Shown: piece after piece, positions 29,960 through 40,863 of the stretch
Numbering within the stretch: the stretch's first letter is position 1
How the letters are laid out: each line of letters opens with the position of its first letter
Source: Limnephilus marmoratus
Taxonomy: Eukaryota > Arthropoda > Insecta > Trichoptera > Limnephilidae
Length of the DNA stretch: 64,000 nucleotides
NCBI GenBank assembly: GCA_917880885.1
Contig: OU862927.1
Location: 38,529,571 to 38,593,570, forward strand
Direction of reading: 5' to 3'
Translations under genes and position numbers: made by a program
The notes under the pieces: model-generated
The model's input: the letters and a program-made list of their open reading frames with translations, nothing else
Databases searched by the model: none
Told to the model about the DNA's origin: nothing

Positions 29960-30127
29960 CTGTATATTCTTTTATTATTTTCTCAATATTATAAGGAGCA
30001 CTATAGGATTATTTTTTAATTTATTATAGTTAAGCGCACTTGAAGTGAAATGTCACAAAACTGCGCTATATAAATGTAATGTTATTATTTATTATTATTA
30101 TCCATTTCACCGTGGTAGAACTCCAGA
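29960..30127 (+). repeat. possible L2/CR1-type LINE 3' end
   Basis: Ends CTGCGCTATATAAATGTAAT followed by TTATTATTTATTATTATTA. A GCGCTATATAAATG segment with an ATT-repeat tail is characteristic of L2/CR1-group 3' ends. No coding sequence is left. Confidence 0.45.
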
Positions 30128-30130
30128 ACT

Positions 30131-31154
30131 CATCTTTACATAGTAAGCAAAGTCGCTCCCGCTGTCTGTACGATTAGATCTTTTAAACTGCGCAATGGAT
30201 TTTCATGCGGTTTTCACTAGTAGATAGAATGATTCATAAGAAAGATTTAATTATATAATGTTACGATATACGAAACGCCTTCTCTCAAATTGGAGCGCAC
30301 GCCACTGTACGGACAAACAGTTTCGCTCCCTCGTCGCAAGTGTGCCGCGCGCTGACGGCGGCGGAACGCCAGCCTCGGTCGGCCGACTAGCGAGCCCGCC
30401 ATTCTCCTCCCGAGCCCGCTCTGGGCGCACGTGTATCGTGAACCATGCCGCACTGTTCCGGAACATTCCACAACGCCGCTATGGCGGTTGTTATTTTGCC
30501 TAGTGACTGGCGGGAATGCCAAGAACGGCTACCTTCCCATCCACATAACCGAATCTCCAAGAGACCAGCCTGCTGCTGTGAGTACCATGAGCTATTTAAC
30601 CCCTCTTTATTGCGTGTGTTCCTTGTAAATTCAACGCGAAGATAAATGACCGCCCCCAGAGAGATTTTAGGGCCAAATTCACCCGATTTAGATAGAATTA
30701 CTATTGCTACCCTGTACTACTATGCTTGCATTATTGTATCATTGTGTTTACGAGAGAATTCTACCCAATACAACTGTTATTTACCGTAGCCACTTGTTTC
30801 ACTGTCTCCCCCAGCCCGTAGGATTTGAGCTTATTTCAGGGATGCCACACAAACGCCTCAGAGATCCTACCACCCTGATGATAGTCTCCTCCGCTATGCT
30901 GACCATTCTGAGCTAGTCTATCGGCAGAAGGTAGGCACCTCAGGTAGGTGTACTTAGCAATAATTTGTCTAGGTTTTGTGTAAATTGGTTGAAATACATA
31001 ATATATAAAGGGAGCGGGCTGGCAAACGGGCGGTGTGGATTTGATATGTATGCAAATTAATAAATGGCGTTGGTCATGAAGGTTGGGTAACGGCGTTGTC
31101 AGTAGATGGCGTTGTGTTTCGTTAGCCACAGCGACATGTGCCCGGGTCTGCTAG
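30131..31154 (+). mobile_element. non-autonomous Helitron, copy 3, split by a solo LTR
   Basis: The left part starts TCATCTTTACATAG and includes CTGCGCAATGGATTTTCATG; the right part resumes AATTTGTCTAGGTTTTGTG and ends GGGTCTGCTAG. The solo LTR at 30259-30959 accounts for the extra length relative to copies 1 and 2. Confidence 0.85.
30259..30959. mobile_element. solo LTR (Ty3/gypsy-like) inside a Helitron
   Basis: 701 bp starting TGTTACGATATACG and ending GTACTTAGCA (TG...CA), with a 4-bp target duplication ATAA on both sides (30255-30258 and 30960-30963). It is more G+C rich than its surroundings. It shares the TGTTA start and the GCAGAAGGTAGGCAC segment near its end with the LTR at 36680-38456. 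Confidence 0.85.
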
Positions 31155-31439
31155 TAATAAAATATGAACTAAGCATCGATCTTGTTTACGTATGTGTAAC
31201 AGCTGTTCGAAGGGCTAATTTGTTTCGATAAACTTAAAAGTTTCATGGAGTGACGTTTGTCTAGGCCAGGGGTGGGGAACCTTTTTAGCATCGCGGGCCA
31301 TTTGGATGTTCTACTTTAACCCGCGGGCCGCACTCCGATTTCCGTCTCGGGGGGGGGGGTGGCAGGGGAGGGAGGCCACATTCGAATCAAAGAACTGGTT
31401 TTACTAAAACTAATTAAAAAAATCATTACTTAACTGTCG

Positions 31440-31690
31440 ACACTCTTTAATTATAGCTACACTCGGAACATGCAAATGGTTTTTCTAAAATTCTTGCTGC
31501 ACATTGTCTGCGACCAGAATTTTATAACTGCACTTTGAACACGAGAATGGTTTCCGTCAAAATGCATCAGCAGGTGAAATCACAATGAAAATTTTCCTTG
31601 CATTCTGAACACGTTTAGATTAAATTTGCTTGCGGGGAATTAAAAATACACTCAGAACATGAAAATGGCTTTCCTCTATTTCAACTTTTC
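31440..31690 (-). pseudogene. degenerate C2H2 zinc-finger fragment inside a hAT
   Basis: The minus-strand frame contains HLLMHFD and then KPFSCSKCSYKILV, the zinc-finger linker plus the C-x2-C half of a finger. Similar CSECS-like halves recur about every 85-90 bp. All frames are broken by stops. The pattern implies that a host zinc-finger gene segment was captured by this transposon. Confidence 0.5.
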
Positions 31691-31926
31691 TTTTCTTCGT
31701 AGTTGTCATTAATAAAGTACTTCGGGAACGATGACTAGAAAATAATGTTTATGACAGACTGCCTAAGATTCCCCACCGAATAGAGTTGCCATCAATCCTG
31801 AAATACCGGGAATGTCCAGTACAAGAAAATTAAAAGTTCCGATGGAATTTCAATATCGTTTCACAAAAACAAATTAAAATAAAAGTAAAATGGGAGGTTT
31901 TATCACGTTTTTATTTGTATTTTAAT

Positions 31927-32263
31927 TTGGGAGGCGGGAATGGGTACCGCCGCCCCGGGAACCTTTATTGGATAACCAACACCTCTGCCATAGGTCACCC
32001 TAAGTGGTTCGCTACGTTTGATGATTTAGCAGGGGTGCCCGGGTTCATGGGGTGAGGTTTGTCTAGGTCTTGGAGGTGGATGACCAGGACATACTGAACC
32101 CCAGAATCCTACCCACCCCTTAAACCCTTTTCCTTCCCAGAACTCTCCTCTCCTTCCTTTCCTTAAAAAAAACCCCCACACAGCATCCTCAAAGATGACA
32201 TAGGCCCTGAGGGAAATTATTTTCCTCAGGGCCTCCTGTGTGGAGCTCATGTAAAAAAAAAAT
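31927..32263 (+). repeat. SINE-B, full-length copy nested in a hAT
   Basis: From TTGGGAGGCGGGAATGGGTA through TTTATTGGATAACCAACACC to GTGTGGAGCTCATGTAAAA and an A tail. It is the cleanest copy and is used as the family reference here. Confidence 0.85.
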
Positions 32264-33058
32264 CTGAACTGCTTGCTAGTAACGGTTTTGTAAGAACGTC
32301 TTAAAAATGCATGTGAAACACCGTGAAAAAATCATCCCGTTCTGTGTAATTTTTTGTGGTTCTTTCAGCAGGCCGCACCAAAAGTGCCCGCGGGCCGCAC
32401 CAAAAGGCCTCGCGGGCCGCAGGTTCCCCACCCCTGGTCTAGGCCTCGGAGGCGCATAACCAGGACACACTGAACCCCAGTTTCCTGCTCACCCCTTAAA
32501 CCCTTTTCCTTCCCAAAACTCTCCTTTCTTTCCTTAGAAAAACCCTCCACACAGCATCCCCAAAGATGACATAGGCCCTGAGGGAAATTATTTTCCTCAG
32601 GGCCTCCTGTGTGGAACTCATGTAAAAAAAAGATTTATTTATAAACGTAGAACACAGATCCCAGAAATATAAAAAACGTATTTCATTAGTCTAAGAAATC
32701 TCTAATAATATAATATTTTACAATAGGCGCATATTACGTCTTTGGTTCAATAGGTGATTGTTTATCTTCAGTCGAAGTAATAAAAACTTTCCATTTTTTT
32801 TAATATTAAAGACGTTTTTGAAGTTAATAACGCTATCAATACACTTATCACTATTCACATGCAAATATGAATAAAAGTTAATGCCAAACACCTTCGCCAT
32901 TTTAGGAAACGGTCACAATCACTGATTCGGGAATGAAGCACATAAATTTGAAAGTTAAACTGCGAAATATAGTTATAAGAAGGCTATATTAACAACCGTC
33001 AATAATAAAAATCAATATTGGCCTTATTGGTATGGTACATTATTCTCAACGTAAGAGG

Positions 33059-33450
33059 CGGCCGGCGTAGTCCTGCGGTTAGGCTCTTAACTCGCATTCC
33101 GAAGGTCGCGGGATCGAATCCCGGCGTGGCAAATAAATTTTATTTGAATAATTTGTGTTATTGAATAATTAGTATATTTGCGGCACGTTCCAGAGTGGAA
33201 GATACTCTCAGTATCGCCCTGGTGTAATACCACCATTCAGAATTGAAACATTGCTTGAAATGGCAATAGCCGTGTTTGCTGACCAGATCTGAATAGCCAG
33301 GTACTTCCCCACCTTCCACTTCCCTATCTCTTTCCCCTCCCCGAAACCTTCAGCCTCACAACATATCCCAATTGGGGATACCATAGTCTCACTGGCTCCA
33401 GACGGGAGCAGCTGAGACTCTTGTGAGGTATCACTATAAAAAAATTAAAA
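33059..33450 (+). repeat. SINE-A copy
   Basis: Head GGCCGGCGTAGTCCTGCGGT with box B GGATCGAATCCC, body TCGCCCTGGTGTAATACCAC and 3' end GGGAGCAGCTGAGACTC plus an A-rich tail. Confidence 0.85.
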
Positions 33451-33469
33451 AAATATAGCGGGGTAAAAA

Positions 33470-34160
33470 TAATCTCGTTGAATTGAATGTTTCAAAGACC
33501 CAATCTTGTCTGATTACGTCTAAAAGGGATCGAAATGAAAATCTACTCTCTTTCAACGGAAGCAATCTTCCGAACAGGCCCTCCATTGATATGCTTGGTG
33601 TTACCCCTAAGTGACCAGGTCAGGTATGGGGGCTCCATCGAAGCCAGAGTAAAGTTAGCCTCCCAAAAACTGGGCGTACTGTACAGGGCCCGCAGATACT
33701 TTAATAGTACACAACTGCTAACCTTGTACAAATCACAAGTACGCCCCACGGTTGAATTTGGCAGCCATCTCTGGTCTGGAGCTCCAAAATACCTGAAAAA
33801 TACCCTCGACTCTGTGCAGAAACGGGCGGTCCGTTTGATAGATTCTCTCATCTTAACAGACGGATTGCAATATTTAGAGCACAGGCGTCGGTTGGGAATG
33901 CTATCCTTGTTCTACCGGTATTACAATGGAAGATGCTCCGAAGAACTAGCATCATTGATCCCTTCGGCACCGGTGCATAGTCGGGAAACACGCCAACGCG
34001 TGCCCAACATTTGTACACGGTTGACATTTGTCACATGAGAACGGGTCGTTTCTTCGACTCGTTCTTATGTTCAACAACTCGGCTGTGGAATGATTTGCCG
34101 GCCTCTGTGTTTCCACCTTCCTGCAACATGGGTCTCTTCATGACCAATGTTCATTCCTTC
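33470..34160 (+). pseudogene. jockey/I-group LINE ORF2 C-terminal fragment
   Basis: Starts upstream of the copy at 1326, with SVELNVSKTQSCLITS-like sequence and SIDMLGVTP, then a frameshift. KLASQKLGVLYRARRYFNS to TTRLWNDLPASVFPP follows, with a second frameshift near 34000 where a few bases are missing relative to the 1.3-kb copy. The endonuclease and catalytic reverse transcriptase are absent. The 3' part continues directly into a SINE-B-type tail. Confidence 0.8.
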
Positions 34161-34258
34161 CTCTCCTCAAAAATACCTTCCACACAGCATCCCAGATGAC
34201 ATAATCCCAGGGAAATTATTTTCCTCAAGGCCTCCTGTGTGGAGTTAATGTAAAAATA
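34160..34258 (+). repeat. SINE-B-type tail joined to the LINE fragment
   Basis: The sequence CCTCTCCTCAAAAATACC to GTGTGGAGTTAATGTAAAAA is the last 95 bp of SINE-B and follows the LINE at the shared TTCCTTCC. It may be the LINE's real 3' end or a later join. Confidence 0.6.
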
Positions 34259-34666
34259 AATATATATATATATTATTCTTCAGAACGATTAATATAAATA
34301 GAGCGGATGTAAAAAAGATTTATTATTTTTAGTTACGATGTGACGACACCCGTGCGATACCCTCGTTCATAGTAATATTCGTGTTAAAATAATATACACT
34401 ATTATATCCTTAATTAAATTGACCAATGAAATTCTTTCTCGTGATAGCTCTTATGTAAAACCGGATAAGAAAAGGTGAAGAACATTACATAACAATGATA
34501 AAAATGCCAACTTAAAGCCTTTTCTTTCAAAGGTTAAATGAGTGTAGGCTGTAAGTGCATTTTTATAGCCTTGGTATTTTAATTTTATCCCAAGCATATT
34601 TCAAACTACCTTTTCATTTAAATGTTTAAAAACATTTCAGAGTTGTAAATACTCTCATTCCTAATG

Positions 34667-35009
34667 GAGGCGCCAGACGTGATCACTTCTTTGAAGACTT
34701 TGCTCACACATTTGGTCACATTGTTGTATCTGCCAGATATGTGTTCAAAGATTTGATCAGTTCTTTGAGCTCACAGTTTTCAAATAGACTTCACAAAACA
34801 TGGACGCTCGCGCAACTGGGCTTCGCGCAGTGTGGCGTATGGCAGGCACGCAAACATTTGAACTTTGATCCCTTTGATGTGCGCTAAAAACCGATACTGA
34901 ACGGCAAAGCGCACTTAAGTGATCACATATGTGACAACAGTATCAAATGCCCGTGCCACACATGTGAACACTTATTTGATCACTTCTTTCAATTCATGTC
35001 TGGCGCCGG
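34667..35009. mobile_element. short TIR element (MITE)
   Basis: The left end GGCGCCAGACGTGA is complemented by the right end (TCATGTCTGGCGCC). The interior repeats TTGATCACTTCTTTGA-type motifs and GTGATCACAT several times. There is no coding sequence and the target duplication is uncertain. Confidence 0.55.
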
Positions 35010-35099
35010 CTTAACAGAAACGTTGCTTGAAAATTACTTAAGATGAAACTAGGCCAATCTTATTCCCCAATTGCCCTCTGGATTTTGATACATTTAATG

Positions 35100-35465
35100 A
35101 TTTTTTTTTAAATCATCTTTGGGGATGTCGTCTGGAGGGTTTTTTTAAGGCAAGGAAGGACACAAAATTCTGGGAATGAAAAAGGTATGAAAAGGTGGAT
35201 AAGAACAGGAGGTCAATGTATTCAGGAGTGACAGACATATGAATCCATCCCTTTACTGCGGTGCAAGGCGATGGGAGAGAGTCCGGATGGAGAGGGCTGG
35301 GTTAGATCTCTCGTAACAAATGTCGCCGTAACGACAGATTAGATCTCTCGTAACGACTCGCCACATAGAAGTTGTGCAGACGTATTGGCCGCACCCCATG
35401 AACCCGGGCATCCCTGCAAAGTCACCTAACGTAGCGAACCACTCGGGGTGACCTATGACACCCAC
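35100..35465 (-). repeat. SINE-B, inverted, long variant
   Basis: Contains the complement of the 5' segment (GAACCACTCGGGGTGACC) and 3' segment (ATCATCTTTGGGGATG), with an extra middle block (ACGTATTGGCCGC, ATGAATCCATCCC) also present in the 39-kb copy. Confidence 0.7.
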
Positions 35466-35469
35466 ACCC

Positions 35470-36100
35470 GTATTTAGAATCACTTTTAATGACTTTATAT
35501 CACTTATCAAAAGTGTTCTGATTTGTCACTGTTCTTATTAATATTGGAATCAATTAAAAGATATTTCGTTAACAGCTCATTTCAAATTGTTGCATCGTCT
35601 TCAACGCGGAATAATTATGACTTGTATTTATAAATGTTAACTGCGAAAAAATCACTGCTGACTTCCTTAAACATTAGAAAAAGTAAAGCAATTACTTTTG
35701 ATTCATGTCTCCTGTACAATCAATCACGTACGCATATTATTATTAACAACAAACGCAGCCTTAAATTGTTTAAACAAAGAACTACCGTCTACGGCTGGCT
35801 GCTATAAACTGTCATTATCAATAAAGGCCAGAGACGTAATGGCATAAAAAAATGTAATTCATGGCGTATTTGAAAATGGCTGGCAAATTAATGGTTTTCG
35901 TATGTAAATTTGTATTATGATATAAAAAACACACTTTTATGGGTATTCTTAGATTCATGTCCAAAGATTCCAACAGCAGGGTGAAACCAGTCTAAAAGTA
36001 ATAAAAGGGAAGAAAGCATCTAGAGAAATAAAAAGAAAATATAAAATCAAGAATAATATGCTCACGAAGTGTAATTGACTTTTAATAAAAGTTTAATGAA
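35470..36100. other. no recognised gene
   Basis: AT-rich DNA without family motifs in any frame. Confidence 0.35.
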
Positions 36101-36104
36101 TAAT

Positions 36105-36360
36105 TAAAAGTACCTTCTTCTTCTTTGTGTGCCGTATCAGGTCCCCCGATGTTGGCGATCACTCTTGAAAATGTCTCTCTGTCTTGCGCTGCCCGGAATA
36201 GTTCCTCCACACTTCTAATGCCGGTCCACTCTATTTCGCTGCCAAGACATTTGTCTCCTACCAGGCCCTCGACGACCCACTATCTTGCCTTTCAATATTA
36301 AATTGAGCCACTGATACTTCTCCCCTCGAAGTACACGCCCCAGATATGAAATTTTACTGA
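36105..36360 (-). pseudogene. RTE/craft-type LINE ORF C terminus
   Basis: The minus-strand frame contains VSYLGRVLRGEKYQWLNLI and KGKIVGRRGPGR, then SWQRNR and ARQRDIF. This is the conserved C-terminal segment of RTE-like LINEs, with stops inside. It probably belongs to the same family as the reverse transcriptase fragment at 40.9-41.5 kb. Confidence 0.65.
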
Positions 36361-36850
36361 TTTTAAAAGTACCTAAGTAGTTTTAAAATAAATTGTATCA
36401 CCGTAAAAGAAAATAGTTTATAATTTTTCGTTATGATTACGCGAGTATTTGGTGAATTATTTGCTGCATTAGTATTTTGGCTTCTGTTTGAAGAAGCGTA
36501 ATGTGACTGGTAAGCCTCGTTGGAATATTTAAACCAATGACGAATGTGTAAACCATTAATATTAAAAAAAATGATCGGGGGCTGATTGAAAAATGCGCCA
36601 GGTTCCCACACAGGCGTTCTGAGTTCAATATCTCTAAGTTCTCCAGCAATACACGCAACATCTTCCGCTCACAACAGTGTGTTAGGTAGCGGCCTCCCAG
36701 CTGTACCCCCTCCCAGCTGTACCCCCGCCTCCCTTCCTCCAAACGGCTTACGGCCGCCCGCAAACCCCCCGGTAGTCAAGCACCTACCTCCCTAGCCGAA
36801 GCACGGTCGGCCCGACGCCCACATTCGCGCCTTTCCAGAGTACTCGATAC

Positions 36851-37858
36851 GATACGAACCAATGGAAAATAAGTTAGGAGTACCACAGGGATCGGTCCTT
36901 GGACCTCTATTGTTCATACTCTATATTAATGACATGGTGAAAATATTTTCAAAATGCAAAGTACGACTTTTTGCCGATGATACACTAATATACTTAATTG
37001 GAGATAACTATGAAGAACTAATACACATTTTAAATAATGAACTAAATGATGTATCAAGATGGCTAAAAATAAATAAGCTTAAATTAAATACAAAAAAAAA
37101 CAAAATGTATGGTGATCGGATACAAGAAGACATCCAGTGAAAGCAAAATTAAAATTGATGGTGAAATTATTGAAAATGTTACTGAAATGAAATACTAAGG
37201 AGTTATATTAGATTCCAAACTAAACTTCAATAGACATGCTGAATACACCCAAAAGAAAATTGGCAAAAAGATATCTTTTTTTGGAAGAATTCGGCCAAAA
37301 ATTTCTAGAAAAACTGCAATCACAATATACAATTCAATTATTGCTCCACACTTCAACTACTGCTCAAGTATACTTTTCCTATGTAACGAAAGAGAACAAA
37401 ATAAGTTACAAATTCTCCAAAACAGGGCTATGAGAATAATTCTCCGACGAAACAGATTTTCAAAAATAATTAAAATGTTAAAGGAACTAAATTGGTTGAC
37501 CGTGAAACAGATGCTGACCTTGAACACGATGGTATTTATCCACAAAATATTGAACAACACGTTACCAAAATACTTCTCAAATAAAATTGTATACAATAAA
37601 GACATTCACAGATATAACACAAGGACGTGCAAGGAAATTAGGCTACAAAAAAAGGACAAAGCCAATACGCAGAACAGTCTACTGTACAAGGGAATGAAGT
37701 TGTATAACACACTACCAGAAACTTTAAAGTCCACACCAATTGGAAAGTTCAAGATGTATTGTAGGAGCTACATAAAACTTGAAAAAATATAGTGAATATG
37801 AAATATTTTAATCAATTAGAAATTTGTAAACTTCAATGTACAAATTACTAAAATAAAA

Positions 37859-37886
<28 letters not shown>
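36851..37886 (+). mobile_element. 5'-truncated LINE with (ATT)n tail inside a solo LTR
   Basis: Flanked by a 9-bp target duplication ACTCGATAC (36842-36850 and 37887-37895). It ends in AAATTATTATTATT repeats. The content is the C-terminal half of a reverse transcriptase ORF in broken frames. Confidence 0.85.
36862..37792 (+). pseudogene. LINE reverse transcriptase fragment, frameshifted
   Basis: Frame 1 has KLGVPQGSVLGPLLFILYIN then RLFADDTLIYL, with the catalytic FADD, and SRWLKINKLKLNTKK. Near 37110-37240 the frame is lost, with stops. It resumes with AMRIILRRNRFSKI and INRYNTRT-like sequence to the C terminus near 37789. The start is a truncation point, not a real initiation site. Confidence 0.8.
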
Positions 37887-37890
<4 letters not shown>

Positions 37891-38460
37891 GATACAAAAC
37901 GGGATGTTTTCGCGGCGCTTCGAGAAGCATGCACGAGGCTCCCGCTGCATAGGGGCACTCCCTGTGCCGACCCCAAGCCCACCATGGCCTTCCTGCCAGG
38001 CATAGTCCGCCCTGCGGTCTGGCTAGCATATTCCTGGGACCTTTCGACGATGGCCCCCGGTACCTGTGAGTAATGACCAAATAATCCTCCTTTTGTTGTG
38101 TGTCCCCCTCTTTCTCGCGTATCTATGATTGACCCCCAGAGTCGGCACGAGCTGAGAGAGGTTTGGCAGGCCCCCATGTGTAGATAGACAATTAGCTTAC
38201 CTGTGCATAATTATTAATTGTGGATGTACCCTTGGTTGTGTTTGTGAATCACCAACAGTACAACTAATGTTTACCCCAGACAGCGTTTCATTTCCCTGAC
38301 GAGGTACGTGCAGTGTTGGCTTATTTTATGTATTCTCACTTGACCCCTCTAGGAACCTACGACCCTGGTGTAGAGAGATTTCACCAGCTCTGCCGAGCCA
38401 AACCCTGAGTTAGACTTGGTGCAGAAGGTAGGCACTTCCGCTCGAGGCGCACGACAAGTG

Positions 38461-39050
38461 GTATAAGAGATTTTTAAATATCTTCAAGTTTCGTCAATAT
38501 TCGTAGCCGTATTTGTATTATATAAAGTGACATGATTAGAAAGAAAAGATCGGTCATCGCAAACAATAATACTCTTTACGTGGATGGCGATAAGGTTTAA
38601 ATTCCTGTTTATCTCCAGCTGCCTGTATTTATTGAAGTGAAGACATGCCAAAAGACGTGTTTTATTTTATTATGCAAAATTCTCACACAATATTTTAATG
38701 GTCTACCATCATTTTCAAAATAATTTGATTTTCCACGTCATTTGATAAAACTATAACCGAAAAAGGGATCGTAAGTAGGAGATTTTGAACTTAAAGCGGT
38801 GTTTAAAGAAGACTAATATAATAATAAAAGTGCTGAATTATTTCAAAGGCAATTATGTTTTCAACAAGAAATATTTAATTAAAGCATCTTTAATATTTTT
38901 AAAGATATAATGTTCAAACCAAAAACACACGATTTTGCATTATTTAGTAGGGCAACACCTTAACATTAAAAAATGTAACAAATACATTTTTGGGTCAAGT
39001 GAAGTCAGAAAAAGCTCAAAAATTTTTTTAAATTTTGTAAAGTTTTTATG
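38461..39050. other. no recognised gene
   Basis: AT-rich DNA with no coding frame resembling a known family. Confidence 0.35.
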
Positions 39051-39052
39051 TT

Positions 39053-39530
39053 TTTTTTTTAACTTAACTCCATACAAGAGTCCCTGAGGAAAATAATTCC
39101 CCTCAGGGCCTGTTTCATCTTTGGGGATGCTGTTGATGGTCTTTTTAGGAAAGGAAGGAGAGGAAGTTCCGGGAAGGAAAGGGGTTTTAGGGTGGGTAGG
39201 AATCTGGGGTCTGTGGGTCCAGGAGTGACGGACGTATGAATCCATCCCTCCCTCTGCGGTGCAAGGTGATATTCCGAGAGCGTACGCCTAGAGAGTAAGT
39301 CAAAGGGACTCCCTCAACAATTCTCTCCCGTTCCGGCCTGCCATGCAGCTGGTGGGTAAACACATCGGCCGCAAAGTCCCGGACAAACCTAACCCCATGA
39401 ACCCGGGCACGCCTGCTAAGTCACCAAACGTAGCGAACCACTTGGGGTAATCTATGGCAGAAGTTTTGGTTATCCGATAAATGGTTTCCGGGGCGGCGGT
39501 ACCCATACCCGCCTCCCAAATTATTACCCA
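39053..39530 (-). repeat. SINE-B, inverted, longest copy
   Basis: About 475 bp from the complement of GGAGTTAAGTTAAAAAAAAA to the complement of AATTTGGGAGGCGGG. It keeps a middle block (AACACATCGGCCGC, ATGAATCCATCCCTCC) missing from the shorter copies at 31.9 and 54.2 kb. The family therefore has long and short forms. Confidence 0.8.
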
Positions 39531-40317
39531 TCTATATTTAAGTATCGATGTACATAGAATATCTATCTACTGACAAACTCCGCCGATTTTCAGACCAGTC
39601 CTCTCCTGTTTTCTAGCAGCAATGACCTGTCATTACCTAGCGGCCATTTTAAAAATCAGCCTAGAAAGTGACAGTTGAAGAACAACTCCACGCTGACTAA
39701 TCATAGATAATATGAAGAAATATTCCATTGTCTCCTTATCTATGCAGAGATTTGAATAAAACTCCAACAAAATACAACATTGACTGACCATAGTACTACA
39801 ACAGGAAGCCTCAACATTAGCGAACAAATTATGTGGAAGGCTTTGACAAAAGGCAGTTAAAAATATGATTAGTTTCGTAGATTGAAGATTAGTTATTAAT
39901 TACCTAACACGAATAAGTGCGTTTAGTTTTTGTGAATGGCTCGTCTAAACAATTATGTAAACGCTTCGTTTTACCTTAGAGTTTGGAGGTAGGTGAATAA
40001 TTTAACTCCTCAGTTCTTATAGTCCTATTTTGTCGGTCCAAAATATTTACGCTTTGAGATAATATCCAAATAAGTGGAATATTTCTGAACGCATCCGATA
40101 ACTACAAATTTTTTTTTAAAGGTGATTAAATAGGCTTCCTGATTTTATAATGTGAAAAACACACATTTCATGGGGATAATGGTTATACGAGTTTGCTCAA
40201 TGTGACATTTGTTTTCATACAATACTTTGCACTTTCTTTAGTTTCGTTCTAGCAATATATCATTCAAGTCAACTGCGTCAATTTTGATAAGAGCATATTT
40301 TGTTTTAGTTGTATTCG
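39531..40317. other. no recognised gene
   Basis: No coherent coding frame; AT-rich with scattered stops. Confidence 0.35.
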
Positions 40318-40840
40318 ACGGCCGGCGTGGTCTAGCGGTAAGGCTCGCAATCCGAAGGACGCGTTATGGAATCCCGGCGTGGGCAAATAAATTTTATTTA
40401 AATGATTTCTGTTATTTCATGAAAGGCAAATTCGACAGTAGGTCCGTCCAATATCCAATACACGGGTCGCGAGTCGCAATTTGTATACACGCTTCTTTAC
40501 TTACGTTGTTAAGATTCTAAATATATTTTAGGGTGTATTGTTGTCCTAAAATAATGTTTAGTATATTTGCGGCACGTTCCAGAGTGGAAGATACTCTCAG
40601 TATCGCCCTGGTGTAAGACCACCATTCAGAATTGAAACGTTGCTTGAAATGGCGTTAGCCATTAGTTTGTTTGGTGACCAGATCTGAATAGCCAGGTACA
40701 TCCCCACCTTCCTCTTCCCCATCTCCTTCCCCTCCCCACTACCTTCAGGCTCATAACATACCCTAATTGGGGATGCAATAGTCTCACTGGCTCTAGACGG
40801 CAGCAGCTGAGACTCTGAGGTATTATTATAAAAAAAAATT
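40318..40840 (+). repeat. SINE-A copy with about 100 bp of extra sequence
   Basis: Head GGCCGGCGTGGTCTAGCGGT with a damaged box B (GTTATGGAATCCC). After AAATAAATTTTATT the copy is expanded around 40423-40555 before TTAGTATATTTGCGGCACG resumes the family sequence, which continues to the 3' end. Confidence 0.8.
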
Positions 40841-40863
40841 TAAAGTTCTAACCCAAAATTCTC

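Larger units (their letters stand above)
31267..32436. mobile_element. hAT transposon (1170 bp) carrying zinc-finger debris and a SINE-B
   Basis: Ends CAGGGGTGGGGAACC and GGTTCCCCACCCCTG with a perfect 8-bp target duplication GTCTAGGC (31259-31266 and 32437-32444). Sub-terminal GCGGGCC motifs near both ends are typical of hAT. The interior has degenerate C2H2 zinc-finger coding sequence on the minus strand (31440-31690) and a SINE-B at 31927-32263. No transposase is present. Confidence 0.9.
31243..32633 (+). repeat. SINE-B copy interrupted by a hAT element
   Basis: The left part (TTCATGGAGTGACGTTTGTC...) and right part (GTCTAGGCCTCGGAGG ... GTGTGGAACTCATGTAAAA) join into one SINE-B when the hAT insertion at 31267-32436 and its 8-bp duplication are removed. 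Confidence 0.8.
36680..38456. mobile_element. solo LTR (Ty3/gypsy-like) split by a LINE
   Basis: The LTR starts TGTTAGGTAGCGG and ends GGCGCACGACA, flanked by 4-bp AGTG repeats (36676-36679 and 38457-38460). Removing the LINE at 36851-37886 and its 9-bp duplication leaves about 732 bp, close to the 701 bp of the related LTR at 30259. It contains GCAGAAGGTAGGCAC near the end, as that one does. C-rich. Confidence 0.75.

Noticed and set aside
30247..30645. Several overlapping open frames of 65-90 codons
   Set aside because: They lie in the G+C-rich solo LTR and have no homology pattern; open by composition.
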